Shown here: piece after piece, positions 35,466-44,052 of the stretch
How positions within the stretch are numbered: the first letter of the stretch is position 1
Layout of the letters: every line of letters begins with the position of its first letter
Assembly: GCA_963750935.1 (NCBI GenBank)
Contig: CAVVSR010000006.1
Location: 248,001-312,000 of the forward strand
DNA: 64,000 bases
Source: JACCXG01 sp963750935
Lineage (GTDB): Bacteria > Acidobacteriota > Vicinamibacteria > Vicinamibacterales > 2-12-FULL-66-21
Direction: 5' to 3'
The notes under the pieces: generated by a model
Databases searched by the model: none
What the model was told of the DNA's origin: nothing
What the model saw: the letters and a program-made list of their open reading frames with translations, nothing else
Program-made: the position numbers and the translations under genes

Positions 35466-35686
35466 CGGCCTGGCTGCCCGGCTCGGCGACGAGGGGATCG
35501 GTATGGACGGACGTCGTGCGCCTCCTCAGATGTCGGGGTGAGGCGAGATCCTACTACCGATGCCGGCCGGCTCACCCGGCCCCCACGGCTGACCGCTTCC
35601 GGACATCCGATCGCGAATCCGGACACTCGAGCCGGGTGCACGCTCCGAGATCTCCAGACGTCACAACAGGTTGCCGTCTGGAACGC

Positions 35687-35702
35687 TGGCACCCGCCATG
35701 CT
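35687..35702 (+). promoter_or_regulatory. Candidate sigma-54 promoter of the permease at 35774
   Basis: TGGCACC-CGCC-ATGCT keeps the RpoN spacing (GG-N10-GC) with one departure in the -12 box (ATGC for TTGC). The start would be near 35714, so the leader would consist almost wholly of the CACCGAG repeats and end with a GAAGGAG ribosome site. The stem-loop at 35653-35682 just upstream could be an activator site. Confidence 0.4.
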
Positions 35703-35715
35703 ATTTTCCGGTCGG

Positions 35716-35761
35716 CACCGAGCACCGAGCACCGAGCACCGAGCACCGAGCACCAAGCACC
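35716..35761. repeat. Family C heptad tract, copy C2 (CACCGAG)n
   Basis: Five exact CACCGAG heptads followed by CACCAAG and CACCAG, the most regular tandem array in the window. It shares the unit with C1 at 19589 but lacks the CCCGCTT partner block. It lies between a candidate promoter and the ribosome site of the permease gene. Confidence 0.9.
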
Positions 35762-35773
35762 AGAAGGAGCTGT

Positions 35774-38206
35774 ATGCTGCGCGACCTCCGATTGGCGATT
35801 CGACGCTGCTGGTTCAGGCCCGCCCATACGGCGGCGATGGTGCTGATCATCGGCGTCGGCATCGGCGCCGCGACCGCGGTGTTCAGCGTGGTCGATCAGA
35901 CGATCCTGCGGCGGCCGCCCTTTGCGCACGCCGAGCGCCTGGTCGACGTGCTCGATCTGTATCGCCAGGCCGGCGCGCGCAGCTCGAACCTGACGCTCGA
36001 GAAGATCGCCGGCTGGCAGCAGCAGCCGGCGCTGTTCGAGGCGTTCGAGGGCTTCACCTCGCGGCAGTTCGATCTCACGGCCGATCGCGGGGAACCGGAG
36101 CGGCTGCGCGGGCTGGTCGTGACCACCGGGCTGTTCCGGATGCTGGGCGTGCAGCCGATTGCCGGCCGCGGGTTCGGCGACGGCGACGGCCTGCGAGGCG
36201 GCGACCGCGTCGCGCTGATCAGCGAAGGACTCTGGCGGCGCCGATTCGGCGGCCGTCCCGACGTCGTGGGCGCCCAGGTGTCGTTGAGCGATCAGTCCTA
36301 CACCATCGTCGGCGTGATGCCGCGGCGGTTCCGGCTGACCGGAGACGACGAGCAGCTGTGGGTGCCGGCCAACGTGAAGGCGAACGACCCTGATGCGCCG
36401 AGCGCGATTTGCGGGAATCGGGCGGCTCGCCGCCGGCGTGACACCCGCGACGGCGCAGGCGGTGGCCGACACGGTGTCCGCGCGGATGCAGGCGGCGACG
36501 CCGCTGCCGGGGGAGCCGTTCTGGGATATCTGGCTCACGCGCAAGAATGTGTCCGAGGTGGACGACAGCACGCGCACGGCGTTGTTCGTGCTGCTCGGCG
36601 CGGTCGGGTTCGTGCTGCTGATCACCTGCGCGAATACCGCCAGCCTGTTCCTGTCGCAGGTCGGCATCCGTCAGCGGGAGATGGCGGTGCGCGCGGCGAT
36701 CGGCGCGCGTCGCGCGCAGCTGTTTCGCGAAGTGCTGACCGAGAGCGTGCTGATCGCGCTCGTGCGGCGGCGCGCTCGGCGTGCTGCTCGCGACCTGGGC
36801 CGTGGACACCATCGTGGCCGCCGCGCCGCCAGACCTCGCCTTCTGGGCGACCAGCCCGATTGAGGTCGATCTCCGCATCCTCGGGATCGCCGCGCTGATG
36901 ACGCTCGCCACCGGCATGGTCTTCGGCCTGGTGCCGGCGCTTCGCGGATCGTCGCCGAACGTGGAGGCGATCCTCAAGGCCGGCGCCGCGGGGGCGACGG
37001 GGCGGACGCCGCTGGGCCGCGCCTCGAGCGCGCTGGTCGTCGCGGAGGTCGCGTTCTCGCTGGTCCTGCTCGTCGGCGCCGCGCTGATGGTGCGCACGTT
37101 CGCGAACCTGCATGCGCTCGAGCGCGGCTTCGACGCGGACGGCGTGATCGCGATGGAGGTGAGCCTGCCCACCGACAAGTACACGTCGGGCGGCGTGCGC
37201 TCCACGTTCTTCGAGGACGTCAGCGCGCGGCTGCGCCAGACACCGGGCGTCAGCGACGTCGCGGTGGCGGCCGGTGTTTTCGGTGGCTCCGGCATCCACT
37301 TCGGCACGCCGCAGGTCGAGGATGCGCCGGCCGTCGGCTCGGGTGAGATTGCCGTGCCGGCCAACTCGGTCACGGCCGACTTCTTCCGTACTCTCCGGAT
37401 TCCCCTGGTGGCGGGCCGGACGTTCGCCGACCAGGACGGACCCGGACGCGGTCATCATCAGCGCCTCGCTGGCCCGGCGCCTCTGGGCCGACGGCCAGGC
37501 GGTCGGGAAACGATTCCGTCTCGGCTCGAACTTCGAGTGGGAGCAGGTGATCGGTGTCGCCGGCGACGTCCAGGCGCGAGCCTTTGGCTCCGAATCGGCG
37601 TTCCACGTCTATCGCCCGTGGGCCCGCCCGTCCACGGTGCCGGGCACTCCACCGCGCGTGCGCGGCTATTCGCGCCGCATGCTGATCGTCCGCGCCAGCG
37701 ACGTCGGCGCGGCGCTGCCGGCGCTGCGGGCGGCGGTCTGGGCCGTCGATCCCAACCAGCCGGTCGGCGCCGCCGAGCGCGTGACCGACATCTACGCGGA
37801 CGCGTTTGCCCGCGAGCGCTTCGTGCTGCAGCTGATGGGCGTGTTCGCCGCGATCGCGGTGGCGCTCACCGGCGCCGGCATCTTCGGCGTGCTCGCGCAG
37901 ATCGTCTCGCGCCGCACCCGCGAGATCGGCGTCCGCGTCGCCCTCGGCGCCCGCGCCGCCGACATCGTCCGCCTCGTGCTCTCGCGCGCCGCCATCCTGC
38001 TCGCGATCGGCACCGCGCTGGGTCTCGCCGGCGCGATCGCGCTGTCACGCTTCGTCGCGGCGCTGCTGTTCGGCGTCGAGCCGCTCGATCCCGTCAGCTT
38101 CGCCGCGGTGACCGTGCTCATGGCGACGGTCGCCCTCGGCGCCTGCTGGCTGCCCACCCGCCGCGCCACCCGCATCGATCCGTCGGCCGCCCTTCGAATC
38201 GACTAG
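35774..38206 (+). CDS. ADOP-type permease, three frameshifts
   Basis: About 810 residues when restored. It has FtsX/MacB features in four successive frame segments: MLRDLRLAIRRCWF with helix 1 (LIIGVGIGAATAVFSVV), the periplasmic domain (VALISEGLWRRRFGG), middle helices (CANTASLFLSQVGIRQRE), second domain and final triplet (GAGIFGVLAQIVSRRTRE) ending PSAALRID. The shifts lie near 36402, 36766 and 37438. Each is a single extra base that moves the frame by +1. Three separate one-base insertions with otherwise perfect coding sequence argue for sequencing error, although true decay cannot be excluded. ATG 35774 has the GAAGGAG ribosome site. Confidence 0.78.
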
Positions 38207-38244
38207 AGGCCACAGCACCAGCACCGCACCTACGATGCGGCTCG

Positions 38245-38273
38245 TTGACATACGACGAACGTCGTAGTACAAC
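38245..38273 (+). promoter_or_regulatory. Sigma-70 promoter with BlaI-type operator in the spacer
   Basis: TTGACA (38245-38250) and TACAAC (38268-38273) are 17 bp apart. The spacer opens with a perfect dyad TACGAC-GAAC-GTCGTA (38251-38266) of the size and position of BlaI/MecI operators, though the half-site differs from the staphylococcal TACA/TGTA core. Binding by the BlaI-like protein encoded 26 bp downstream is inferred and would give autorepression of the blaI-M56 pair. Confidence 0.75.
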
Positions 38274-38298
38274 TTCGGGCGGCGAGAGGACGTGCCCG

Positions 38299-38691
38299 AT
38301 GAGCGTGCCGACGCCGACCGATGCCGAGCTCGAGATTCTGCGGGTCCTGTGGGACCGCGGCGCCTCGACCGTGCGCGAGGTGCACGATGCCGTGTCGCAG
38401 GTGAAGCCGATCGGCTACACCACAATCCTGAAACAGATGCAGGTGATGCACCAGAAGGGCCTGCTGGCGCGATCGGAGCGGTTCCGCTCGCACGTCTACG
38501 AAGCGGCGAAGAGCCGGAGCCTCACCCAGCGGCAGCTCGCCACGTCGATCCTCCACCAGGTGTTCGACGGGTCGGCGCGTGGGCTGCTCCAGAGCGCGCT
38601 GGCCGGGCGCAAGGTCGACGCCGCCGAGCTCGAGGAGATTCGCGCGCTGCTCGCGCAGGTCGAGGAGCGGAATGAACGGAGGGGAAAATGA
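38299..38691 (+). CDS. BlaI/MecI/CopY-family repressor
   Basis: A 130-residue penicillinase-repressor-type winged helix. TDAELEILRVLWDRGASTVREVHDAV forms the first helices, KPIGYTTILKQMQVMHQKGLL the recognition region, and RSHVYEAAKSRSLTQRQLA the wing and start of the dimerisation helices. The cleavage site used by BlaR1 in staphylococci (Asn-Phe) is not evident. Its stop overlaps the ATG of the M56 protease gene (ATGA), the standard repressor/sensor-protease pairing. GAGAGG precedes the ATG. The promoter at 38245 contains a matching dyad. Confidence 0.9.
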   Translation: MSVPTPTDAELEILRVLWDRGASTVREVHDAVSQVKPIGYTTILKQMQVMHQKGLLARSERFRSHVYEAAKSRSLTQRQLATSILHQVFDGSARGLLQSALAGRKVDAAELEEIRALLAQVEERNERRGK

Positions 38692-40034
38692 CTGACGCAT
38701 TCGCGGCCGCGGCGCTGGATCCCCGGGCCGTCCTCGCCGGCTGGACGCTGCTCGTGATCCTCTGGGAAACGACCTTCGTCGGCGTCTGTCTCGCCGCGTG
38801 GCGCACCGGGCGCGGGCGCACGCCGGCCCGCGAACAGCATGCGGCGGCCGCCCTGGCCTTCTCCCTGGCGCTGGCCGTGGCCGCGGCGACGCCAGTGGTT
38901 CTTGCCCGGTGGTCCTCGTGGCTGCCGGCGGTGGCTGCGCCCGTTGCCGCGATCGATGCTCCCGGTGCCACGGCCGTCGTCCGGGCGACGTCACCAGTGT
39001 TCGTCCCGCCTTCGGCGACGCCGATCGTGGACGCGATCGCGGGCGGCGCCGCCTTCGTCTGGGCGATCGGCGTTGTCGCGCTGACGATCCGTCTCGCGGG
39101 CGGATGGGCGCATGCCGGCGCGATCCGCCGGCGGGCCACGGTCGTGAACGACGAGCACGCGCTGAACGACGTCCGTCGCCTTCAGCAGGAGCTCCAGCTG
39201 ACCGGCCCGGTCGCGCTGCTGCAGTCAGCGGACGTCGAGACGCCGGTCGTCATCGGCTGGCGCCAGCCCGCGCTGATTCTGCCGGCTGACGTGGCCGTGC
39301 GGCTGTCGCCGGAGATGATGTCGGCGCTGCTGGCGCACGAGCTCGCGCACGTCAAGCGGCACGACTACCTGGCGAACCTGCTGCAGTCGGCGGCCGAGAT
39401 CCTGCTCTTCTTCAGTCCGGCGGTCGCCTGGATGTCGGGACGCATCCGCGAAGCGCGCGAGTACTGCTGCGACGACGTGGCGGTGGAGAAGTGCGGGGAC
39501 CGAACGGGATACGCCCGGGCGCTGACCACGCTGGCGTCGCTCGGAACGATCACGACGGCCCGCACCGCGATGGGCATCTCCGGTCCTCGCCTCATCACCC
39601 GCGTGCGCCGCCTGCTGCAGGGCGAAGCGTCGCCGCGATTTGCGGCGGTGCGCCTGGCCGCATCCGTGCTCGTGCTCGCCGCGCTGATGCTGACGGGACC
39701 GCCGGTCGCCTCGGCGTCCGCGGCCCGTGCCGCGTGGCTGTCGGCCAGCCCTCAATCGTCCGGCGGCGCGCTGCCGTTCGGCGTCGACCGGCGCATCCTG
39801 CGAAATCTGAAGGCGTGGTGGCGCGGGCCCGACGTCGTCCCCAGCCCACGCCCCGAGATTTCCCGTGCCTTGATCGCGCGTGATGCCAATCGCGCTGGCG
39901 GCCCGACGAGTATGTGCCGCGACGATCGCAACCGCACCTACTCGCTCGGCTCGATCGTGCCGATTCGCGGCGAATTCTGGCGCACGGCGCGCTGCGAGGA
40001 TCGCGGGTGGGTCGAGGCGCCGCTGTTCCGCTGA
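38688..40034 (+). CDS. M56 (BlaR1-type) membrane metalloprotease with DUF1496-like tail
   Basis: A 448-residue membrane protein with helices near residues 15-37, 47-65 and 110-130 and a cytoplasmic M56 zinc peptidase domain carrying HELAH near residue 213 and EAREYCCDD about 36 residues later. A last helix near 325-345 is followed not by a penicillin-binding sensor domain but by about 100 residues ending in a CRDD...YSLGSIV...CEDRGW pattern like DUF1496. The signal sensed is therefore not evidently a beta-lactam. On signal it would cleave or inactivate the BlaI partner encoded just before it. Confidence 0.85.
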   Translation: MTDAFAAAALDPRAVLAGWTLLVILWETTFVGVCLAAWRTGRGRTPAREQHAAAALAFSLALAVAAATPVVLARWSSWLPAVAAPVAAIDAPGATAVVRATSPVFVPPSATPIVDAIAGGAAFVWAIGVVALTIRLAGGWAHAGAIRRRATVVNDEHALNDVRRLQQELQLTGPVALLQSADVETPVVIGWRQPALILPADVAVRLSPEMMSALLAHELAHVKRHDYLANLLQSAAEILLFFSPAVAWMSGRIREAREYCCDDVAVEKCGDRTGYARALTTLASLGTITTARTAMGISGPRLITRVRRLLQGEASPRFAAVRLAASVLVLAALMLTGPPVASASAARAAWLSASPQSSGGALPFGVDRRILRNLKAWWRGPDVVPSPRPEISRALIARDANRAGGPTSMCRDDRNRTYSLGSIVPIRGEFWRTARCEDRGWVEAPLFR

Positions 40035-40187
40035 CCACAGGCGACCCCGGTGCTCGAGCAGCTGGCCGCTGCCTCCCTCAAACTGGTGCTCACCGAAGAG
40101 AAAAGGTGCAGGACCTGAAGCTCGCCGCATCCCCACAGATTTTTTGAGACGATTGCCCTCGCCCGGGGTTCTTACTCACGAGACGAG

Positions 40188-40703
40188 ATGGCGGCGGACG
40201 CAGACCTGTTGTTCAGCGCGCATCGAGACGGCGTTTTCCGGTATCTGTGCCGGATCGTCGGACACGGCGACGCCCGGGAGCTGACCCAGGAGGTCTTCCT
40301 CCGCGTGGCTCGCGGCCCGGTGCCGCCGGCGGACGACGCCGGACGGCGGGCCTGGATCTTCAGAATCGCCAGGAATCTCGCCCTCAATCATGTGCGGGAC
40401 GACCGCCGCCGCGGCACGCCTGTCGAACTGGCCGACCGGGCGGCGCCGGCGACGCAGGAATTGAACACGGCGCTTCGCGAGGCGCTGGACCAGCTGGCGA
40501 CGCTCGATCGAGACGTGTTCCTCATGCGTGAAGCCGGCGGGCTGAGCTACGACGAGATTGCCGACGCCTGCGAGCTGACGGCGGATGCCGTTCGTTCCCG
40601 GCTGCACCGGGCACGGCTGCAGCTGCGGGCCGCCCTGGGATCGGTGCTCGGGAACCAGCAGGCGAGTCGGGGAGTGAGGCTGTATGAGCGATCAGGACGT
40701 TGA
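40188..40703 (+). CDS. ECF-type RNA polymerase sigma factor
   Basis: A 171-residue sigma-70 family protein with region 2 (LFSAHRDGVFRYLCRIVG, ELTQEVFLRVAR, AWIFRIARNLALNHVRDDRRR) and region 4 (LATLDRDVFLMREAGGLSYDEIADACELTADAVRSRLHRARLQLR). Regions 1 and 3 are lacking, as in ECF factors. It overlaps the next gene, a single-pass membrane protein of anti-sigma type, by 20 bp. The target promoter could not be identified. Confidence 0.9.
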   Translation: MAADADLLFSAHRDGVFRYLCRIVGHGDARELTQEVFLRVARGPVPPADDAGRRAWIFRIARNLALNHVRDDRRRGTPVELADRAAPATQELNTALREALDQLATLDRDVFLMREAGGLSYDEIADACELTADAVRSRLHRARLQLRAALGSVLGNQQASRGVRLYERSGR

Positions 40704-41115
40704 TTCCACCCTGCCGGGCGCCCGGCTTCACGTCGTGGAGGCGTTCATCGATGGCGAACGCGTCGACCTCGAACGGCTCGAGGACGCGCTCGCGGACAGC
40801 GTGTCGCGGCGGCACCTGATCGAGCTCCTGTTGCTGCGCGACGCGGTCGCGGGCATGGGGCCGGTCGAGTGGAGCGCGGCACGTCGCGCGCAGGGCAAGC
40901 GCCGCGTCGTGCGATGGCTCGCCGCGGCGGCCGCACTGGTGTTCTGCGTGACCAGCGGCTATGTGGCCGGCCAGCGCGTGATGGGCGCGGCGGCAACGCC
41001 GTCGTCCGTGGAAACGGTCATGACGATTGATCCGGCGCCTGCCGCACCGGCGCCAACCAGGGTCATCTCGCTGCAGCCCGGCGTGAACTGGACGGATTCG
41101 AGAGAAGGACGCTGA
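40684..41115 (+). CDS. Putative membrane anti-sigma factor
   Basis: A 143-residue protein with an acidic cytoplasmic N-terminal part (about 75 residues, DGERVDLERLEDALADSVSRRHLIELLLLRD), one membrane helix (about 77-98) and a Pro/Ala-rich periplasmic tail. It lacks the HxxxCxxC of zinc anti-sigma proteins. The assignment as anti-sigma rests on its overlap with the ECF gene, size and topology. A secreted protein gene follows after one base, so the three genes form an operon. Confidence 0.65.
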   Translation: MSDQDVDSTLPGARLHVVEAFIDGERVDLERLEDALADSVSRRHLIELLLLRDAVAGMGPVEWSAARRAQGKRRVVRWLAAAAALVFCVTSGYVAGQRVMGAAATPSSVETVMTIDPAPAAPAPTRVISLQPGVNWTDSREGR

Positions 41116-41116
41116 C

Positions 41117-42221
41117 ATGCGCTTTTCAACCTTGATGACGATCGCGGCGGTGGCCGGAAGCGTGACGACGGCGGCGGGGCAATCGCCGGCGGCGGGAGGA
41201 CAGCCGGCCGCGCAGAACGTGCTTCCGACGGCTCCGGCGCCGCCGATCGTGCAGATCGGCCTGTTCGGCTATCGCGCCGACGGCAACGCCAGCTCGATGG
41301 CGTACGACACCGAACCGTCGCTGTCGTCGACGGTCCATATCAGGACGTCGCAGGGCAGCTGTTTGATGGGCGCCGGCATCGCTCAGCCGGCAGGGGCGAC
41401 CGACATCTGGCGCTTTGCCGGCAAGATCCTCAGCTCGAGCCCCGAAGAAGTCGTGGTGCAGCTCGATTGGCAGCGGACGCTCGCCGGTGGCACAGAGGTC
41501 GGCGCGCCCGGATCCTCGCAGGTGCTGACCCTCCGCGCCGGCGATCGCGTGCTGCTCGACTCGGTGACGCCTCCCGCCTGCTGGACGACGGTCGGCTTCG
41601 AGGCGCGCTACATGCCGCGCCCGTTCGTGGGCACCATCGCCTACCGTCCCCAAGGCGGTGGTGGCGGTGGTGGCGGTATGGTCCGCGTGTCCGGGTGGCG
41701 GTGGCGGCGGCATGGCGAGCGGCACCACGGTTCGAGTCAACTCCGGCTCCGCTGGCTCTGGCGCCGGCGCCTCCAGCGTCCGAACCGGTTCGGCCACAAT
41801 CACCGTCCCGGTCCCGGCGCAATACGACGTCAACGTGTGGCTGGTGCGGCAGTCACCGGGCAAGCCCGATGAATCCCAGCATCAACTGCTGCGCGTGGGC
41901 GGCGACGAAGTCGCGTTCGCGTTCACGCCGATCGACGTCGGGACGGCCAAAGGGTCGGTCGGTGTCCAGGTCACTGGCGCGGTCGCGGTGACCAGCGGCG
42001 CCAACGGTCCGCAGCTGGTGCTCAAGACGAACCGGCGAGTCGCGCGACCGCGGGCCGACGCGACGCCGCGCGACGGCGGCGACGTCAACGGCTCGAGTCG
42101 AAGCACGCTGGCGCTGCCGCGGCCCGAGGAAGTGTTGTCGTTCGAAATGCCGCCGCTGCTCGGTCCCAATGTCCCGGTTGCCGATCGCTTTTCGGTCAGG
42201 CTCACCGTCAGCCCGAGGTAG
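41117..42221 (+). CDS. Secreted protein with Gly-rich hinge (frameshifted)
   Basis: About 367 residues when restored. A signal peptide (MRFSTLMTIAAVAGSVTTAAG) is followed by a beta-rich domain (VQIGLFGYRADGN, VHIRTSQGSCLMGAG, EVVVQLDWQRTLAGG), a Gly-run hinge near residue 190, and a second beta domain (ITVPVPAQYDVNVWLVRQS, QLVLKTNRR). One extra base near 41682-41690, within the Gly-run, shifts the frame. Not a recognised family. Cotranscription with an ECF sigma/anti-sigma pair suggests an envelope protein produced or sensed by that system. Confidence 0.65.
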
Positions 42222-42459
42222 GTGACCGAAACCGCTTCCTGTCGATGGCAGTGACAACATGTTGAGATCCGAGCATTCGGAATCCTGTAGCAATGTAACT
42301 GAGCAGTACCGGTTTCGTCGGCGCGGTCTTACACGCTTTCCTTCTATTCGCCGCCGCAGATCGCGTGATTGTCCCGGCTTTGCCGCCGTTTCCCGTGCGA
42401 CCACGAGTGGTCCTCGTCCCCGGCTCGACGGCAAGCGGATTGCTGAACGTCCGGTCGCG

Positions 42460-44023
42460 ATGGGTGTGCCGCCTGGGTTCGATGCCGTCGATGGTCTGAG
42501 CCCGGAGGAGCTGAGGCAGCGGCTGCAATCCCTGCAGGCGGTTCTGGCGCGCGCCCCCATCCCTATCGCCATCGCGCACGACCCCGAGTGCCGCTACATT
42601 TCGGCCAACCGCGCCCTCGCCTCCCTGCTCGGCGTGAACACGGGCTCCAACGTCTCGATGACCCCGCCCCCGGGCGATGCGCCGCCCTATCGGATCCAGC
42701 GCGACGGGAAGGACATTCCCGCTGGCTGACCTTCCCATGCAGTACGCCATCTCGCATCGCGCATCGGTCAGCAATGAGATCGAGATCGTGCTGGCGGGTG
42801 GCCGCACGCTCTACGTGCAGAACGACGTCGAGCCGCTCTACGACACTCACGGCGAGATCTACGGGTGCGTCAGCGTGGTCGTCGACATGACCCATCGCAA
42901 GCTCGCCGAGATGCAGCTTCGCGACGCCGACCGCCGGAAGGACGAGTTCCTGGCGACGCTGTCGCACGAGCTCCGCAACCCGCTGGCGCCGATTCGGACG
43001 GCGCTCGACGTCATGCAGCTGGCGCGGCAGGATCCGGCGGTGGTCGACAAGGCGCGCGCCACCATGGAGCGGCAGCTGACGCATCTGGTCCGTCTCACCG
43101 ACGACCTGCTCGACGTCGCCCGGGTGACCCGCAACATCGTCGAACTGCGGCGCGGCCGAATCGACCTGCGCGCCGTGCTGCAGAGCGCCATCGAGGCGAC
43201 GCGGCCGATGATCGACGCGCACGCGCAGCATCTGCAGGTCACGATGCCGGCCGGAACGTTGTGGCTGGACGCCGACTTCACGCGGCTCGCGCAGGTGTTC
43301 GCGAACCTCCTGAACAACGCGTCGAAGTACACGCTGCGCGGCGGCAGGATCCGCGTCAGCGCCAGGTCGAACAATGGATCCGCCACGATTACGGTCGAGG
43401 ACACCGGTGTCGGCATCCCGCCGGAGATGCTGCCGCGCATCTTCGACATGTACACGCAGCTCCAGGAGCACCGGGATCGCACGTACGGCGGCCTCGGCAT
43501 CGGCCTGACGCTGGCGAAGCGCCTGGTCGAAATGCACGGCGGCTCCATTGAGGCGGCCAGTGAAGGCCCCGGGCGCGGCAGCCGCTTCGACGTCACGCTG
43601 CCCACCCTTGCCGTCGTCGAGCCGGAAGCGACGCGGCGGGCATCCGAGCCGGCGGCGCCGCTGCCTCCCTGCCGCGTGCTGGTCGCCGACGACAATCCCG
43701 ACGCCTCGGAGATGATGCGGCTGCTGCTCGGATTCAAGGGCCACGAGGTCCGCGTCGCGGAGGACGGCATCAAGGCGGTCGAGCTCGCGCGGTCGTTCGA
43801 ACCGCACATCGCGTTTCTCGACATCGGCATGCCGCGCATGGACGGCTACGAAGCGGCGCGCCGCATCCGCGCCCTCGGCAGCCGCGTCGTCCTCGTCGCG
43901 CTCACCGGGTGGGGCCAGGACGAGGACAAGCAGCGCTCGCTCGAGGCCGGTTTCGATCACCACCTCACCAAGCCGCCGGATCGGGATGCGATCGACAAAC
44001 TGATCGCGGAGTGCGCGGGATAG
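42460..44023 (+). CDS. PAS - histidine kinase - receiver hybrid protein (frameshifted)
   Basis: About 520 residues. A PAS domain (PIPIAIAHDPECRYISANRALASLLG, then VDMTHRKLAEMQL) leads to a HisKA domain with the phospho-acceptor in TLSHELRNPLAPIR, an HATPase domain (NLLNNASKYT, DTGVGI, GGLGIGLTLAK) and a C-terminal receiver (VADDNPDASEMM, AFLDIGMPRMDG, ALTGWG). It has no membrane helix, so it is a soluble hybrid kinase. An extra C in CCC at 42718-42720 breaks the frame inside the PAS domain (KDIPLADLPM when restored). ATG 42460 is the first good start. Its partner is unknown. Confidence 0.83.
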
Positions 44024-44052
44024 GGTTCGCCTGACCTCTGAACCGACGCCTC

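Larger units (their letters stand above)
35466..35773. other. Intergenic region upstream of a divergent permease
   Basis: No coding frame is supported here. It holds an 8-bp stem with a 14-nt loop (TCCAGACG 35653-35660 / CGTCTGGA 35675-35682), a candidate -24/-12 promoter (35687-35702) and the CACCGAG heptad tract (35716-35761). The stretch 35470-35640 shows nothing recognisable. Confidence 0.6.

Noticed and set aside
20597..38691. Regulation of the class D-like gene by the BlaI/M56 pair
   Set aside because: The gene lies 17 kb away, its upstream region shows no TACGAC/GTCGTA dyad, and the M56 protein lacks a penicillin sensor.
42222..42459. Small coding frame between the secreted protein and hybrid kinase genes
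   Set aside because: The open frame starting at 42259 is Arg/Ser-rich without a ribosome site or family similarity up to the ATG at 42460, where kinase homology begins.
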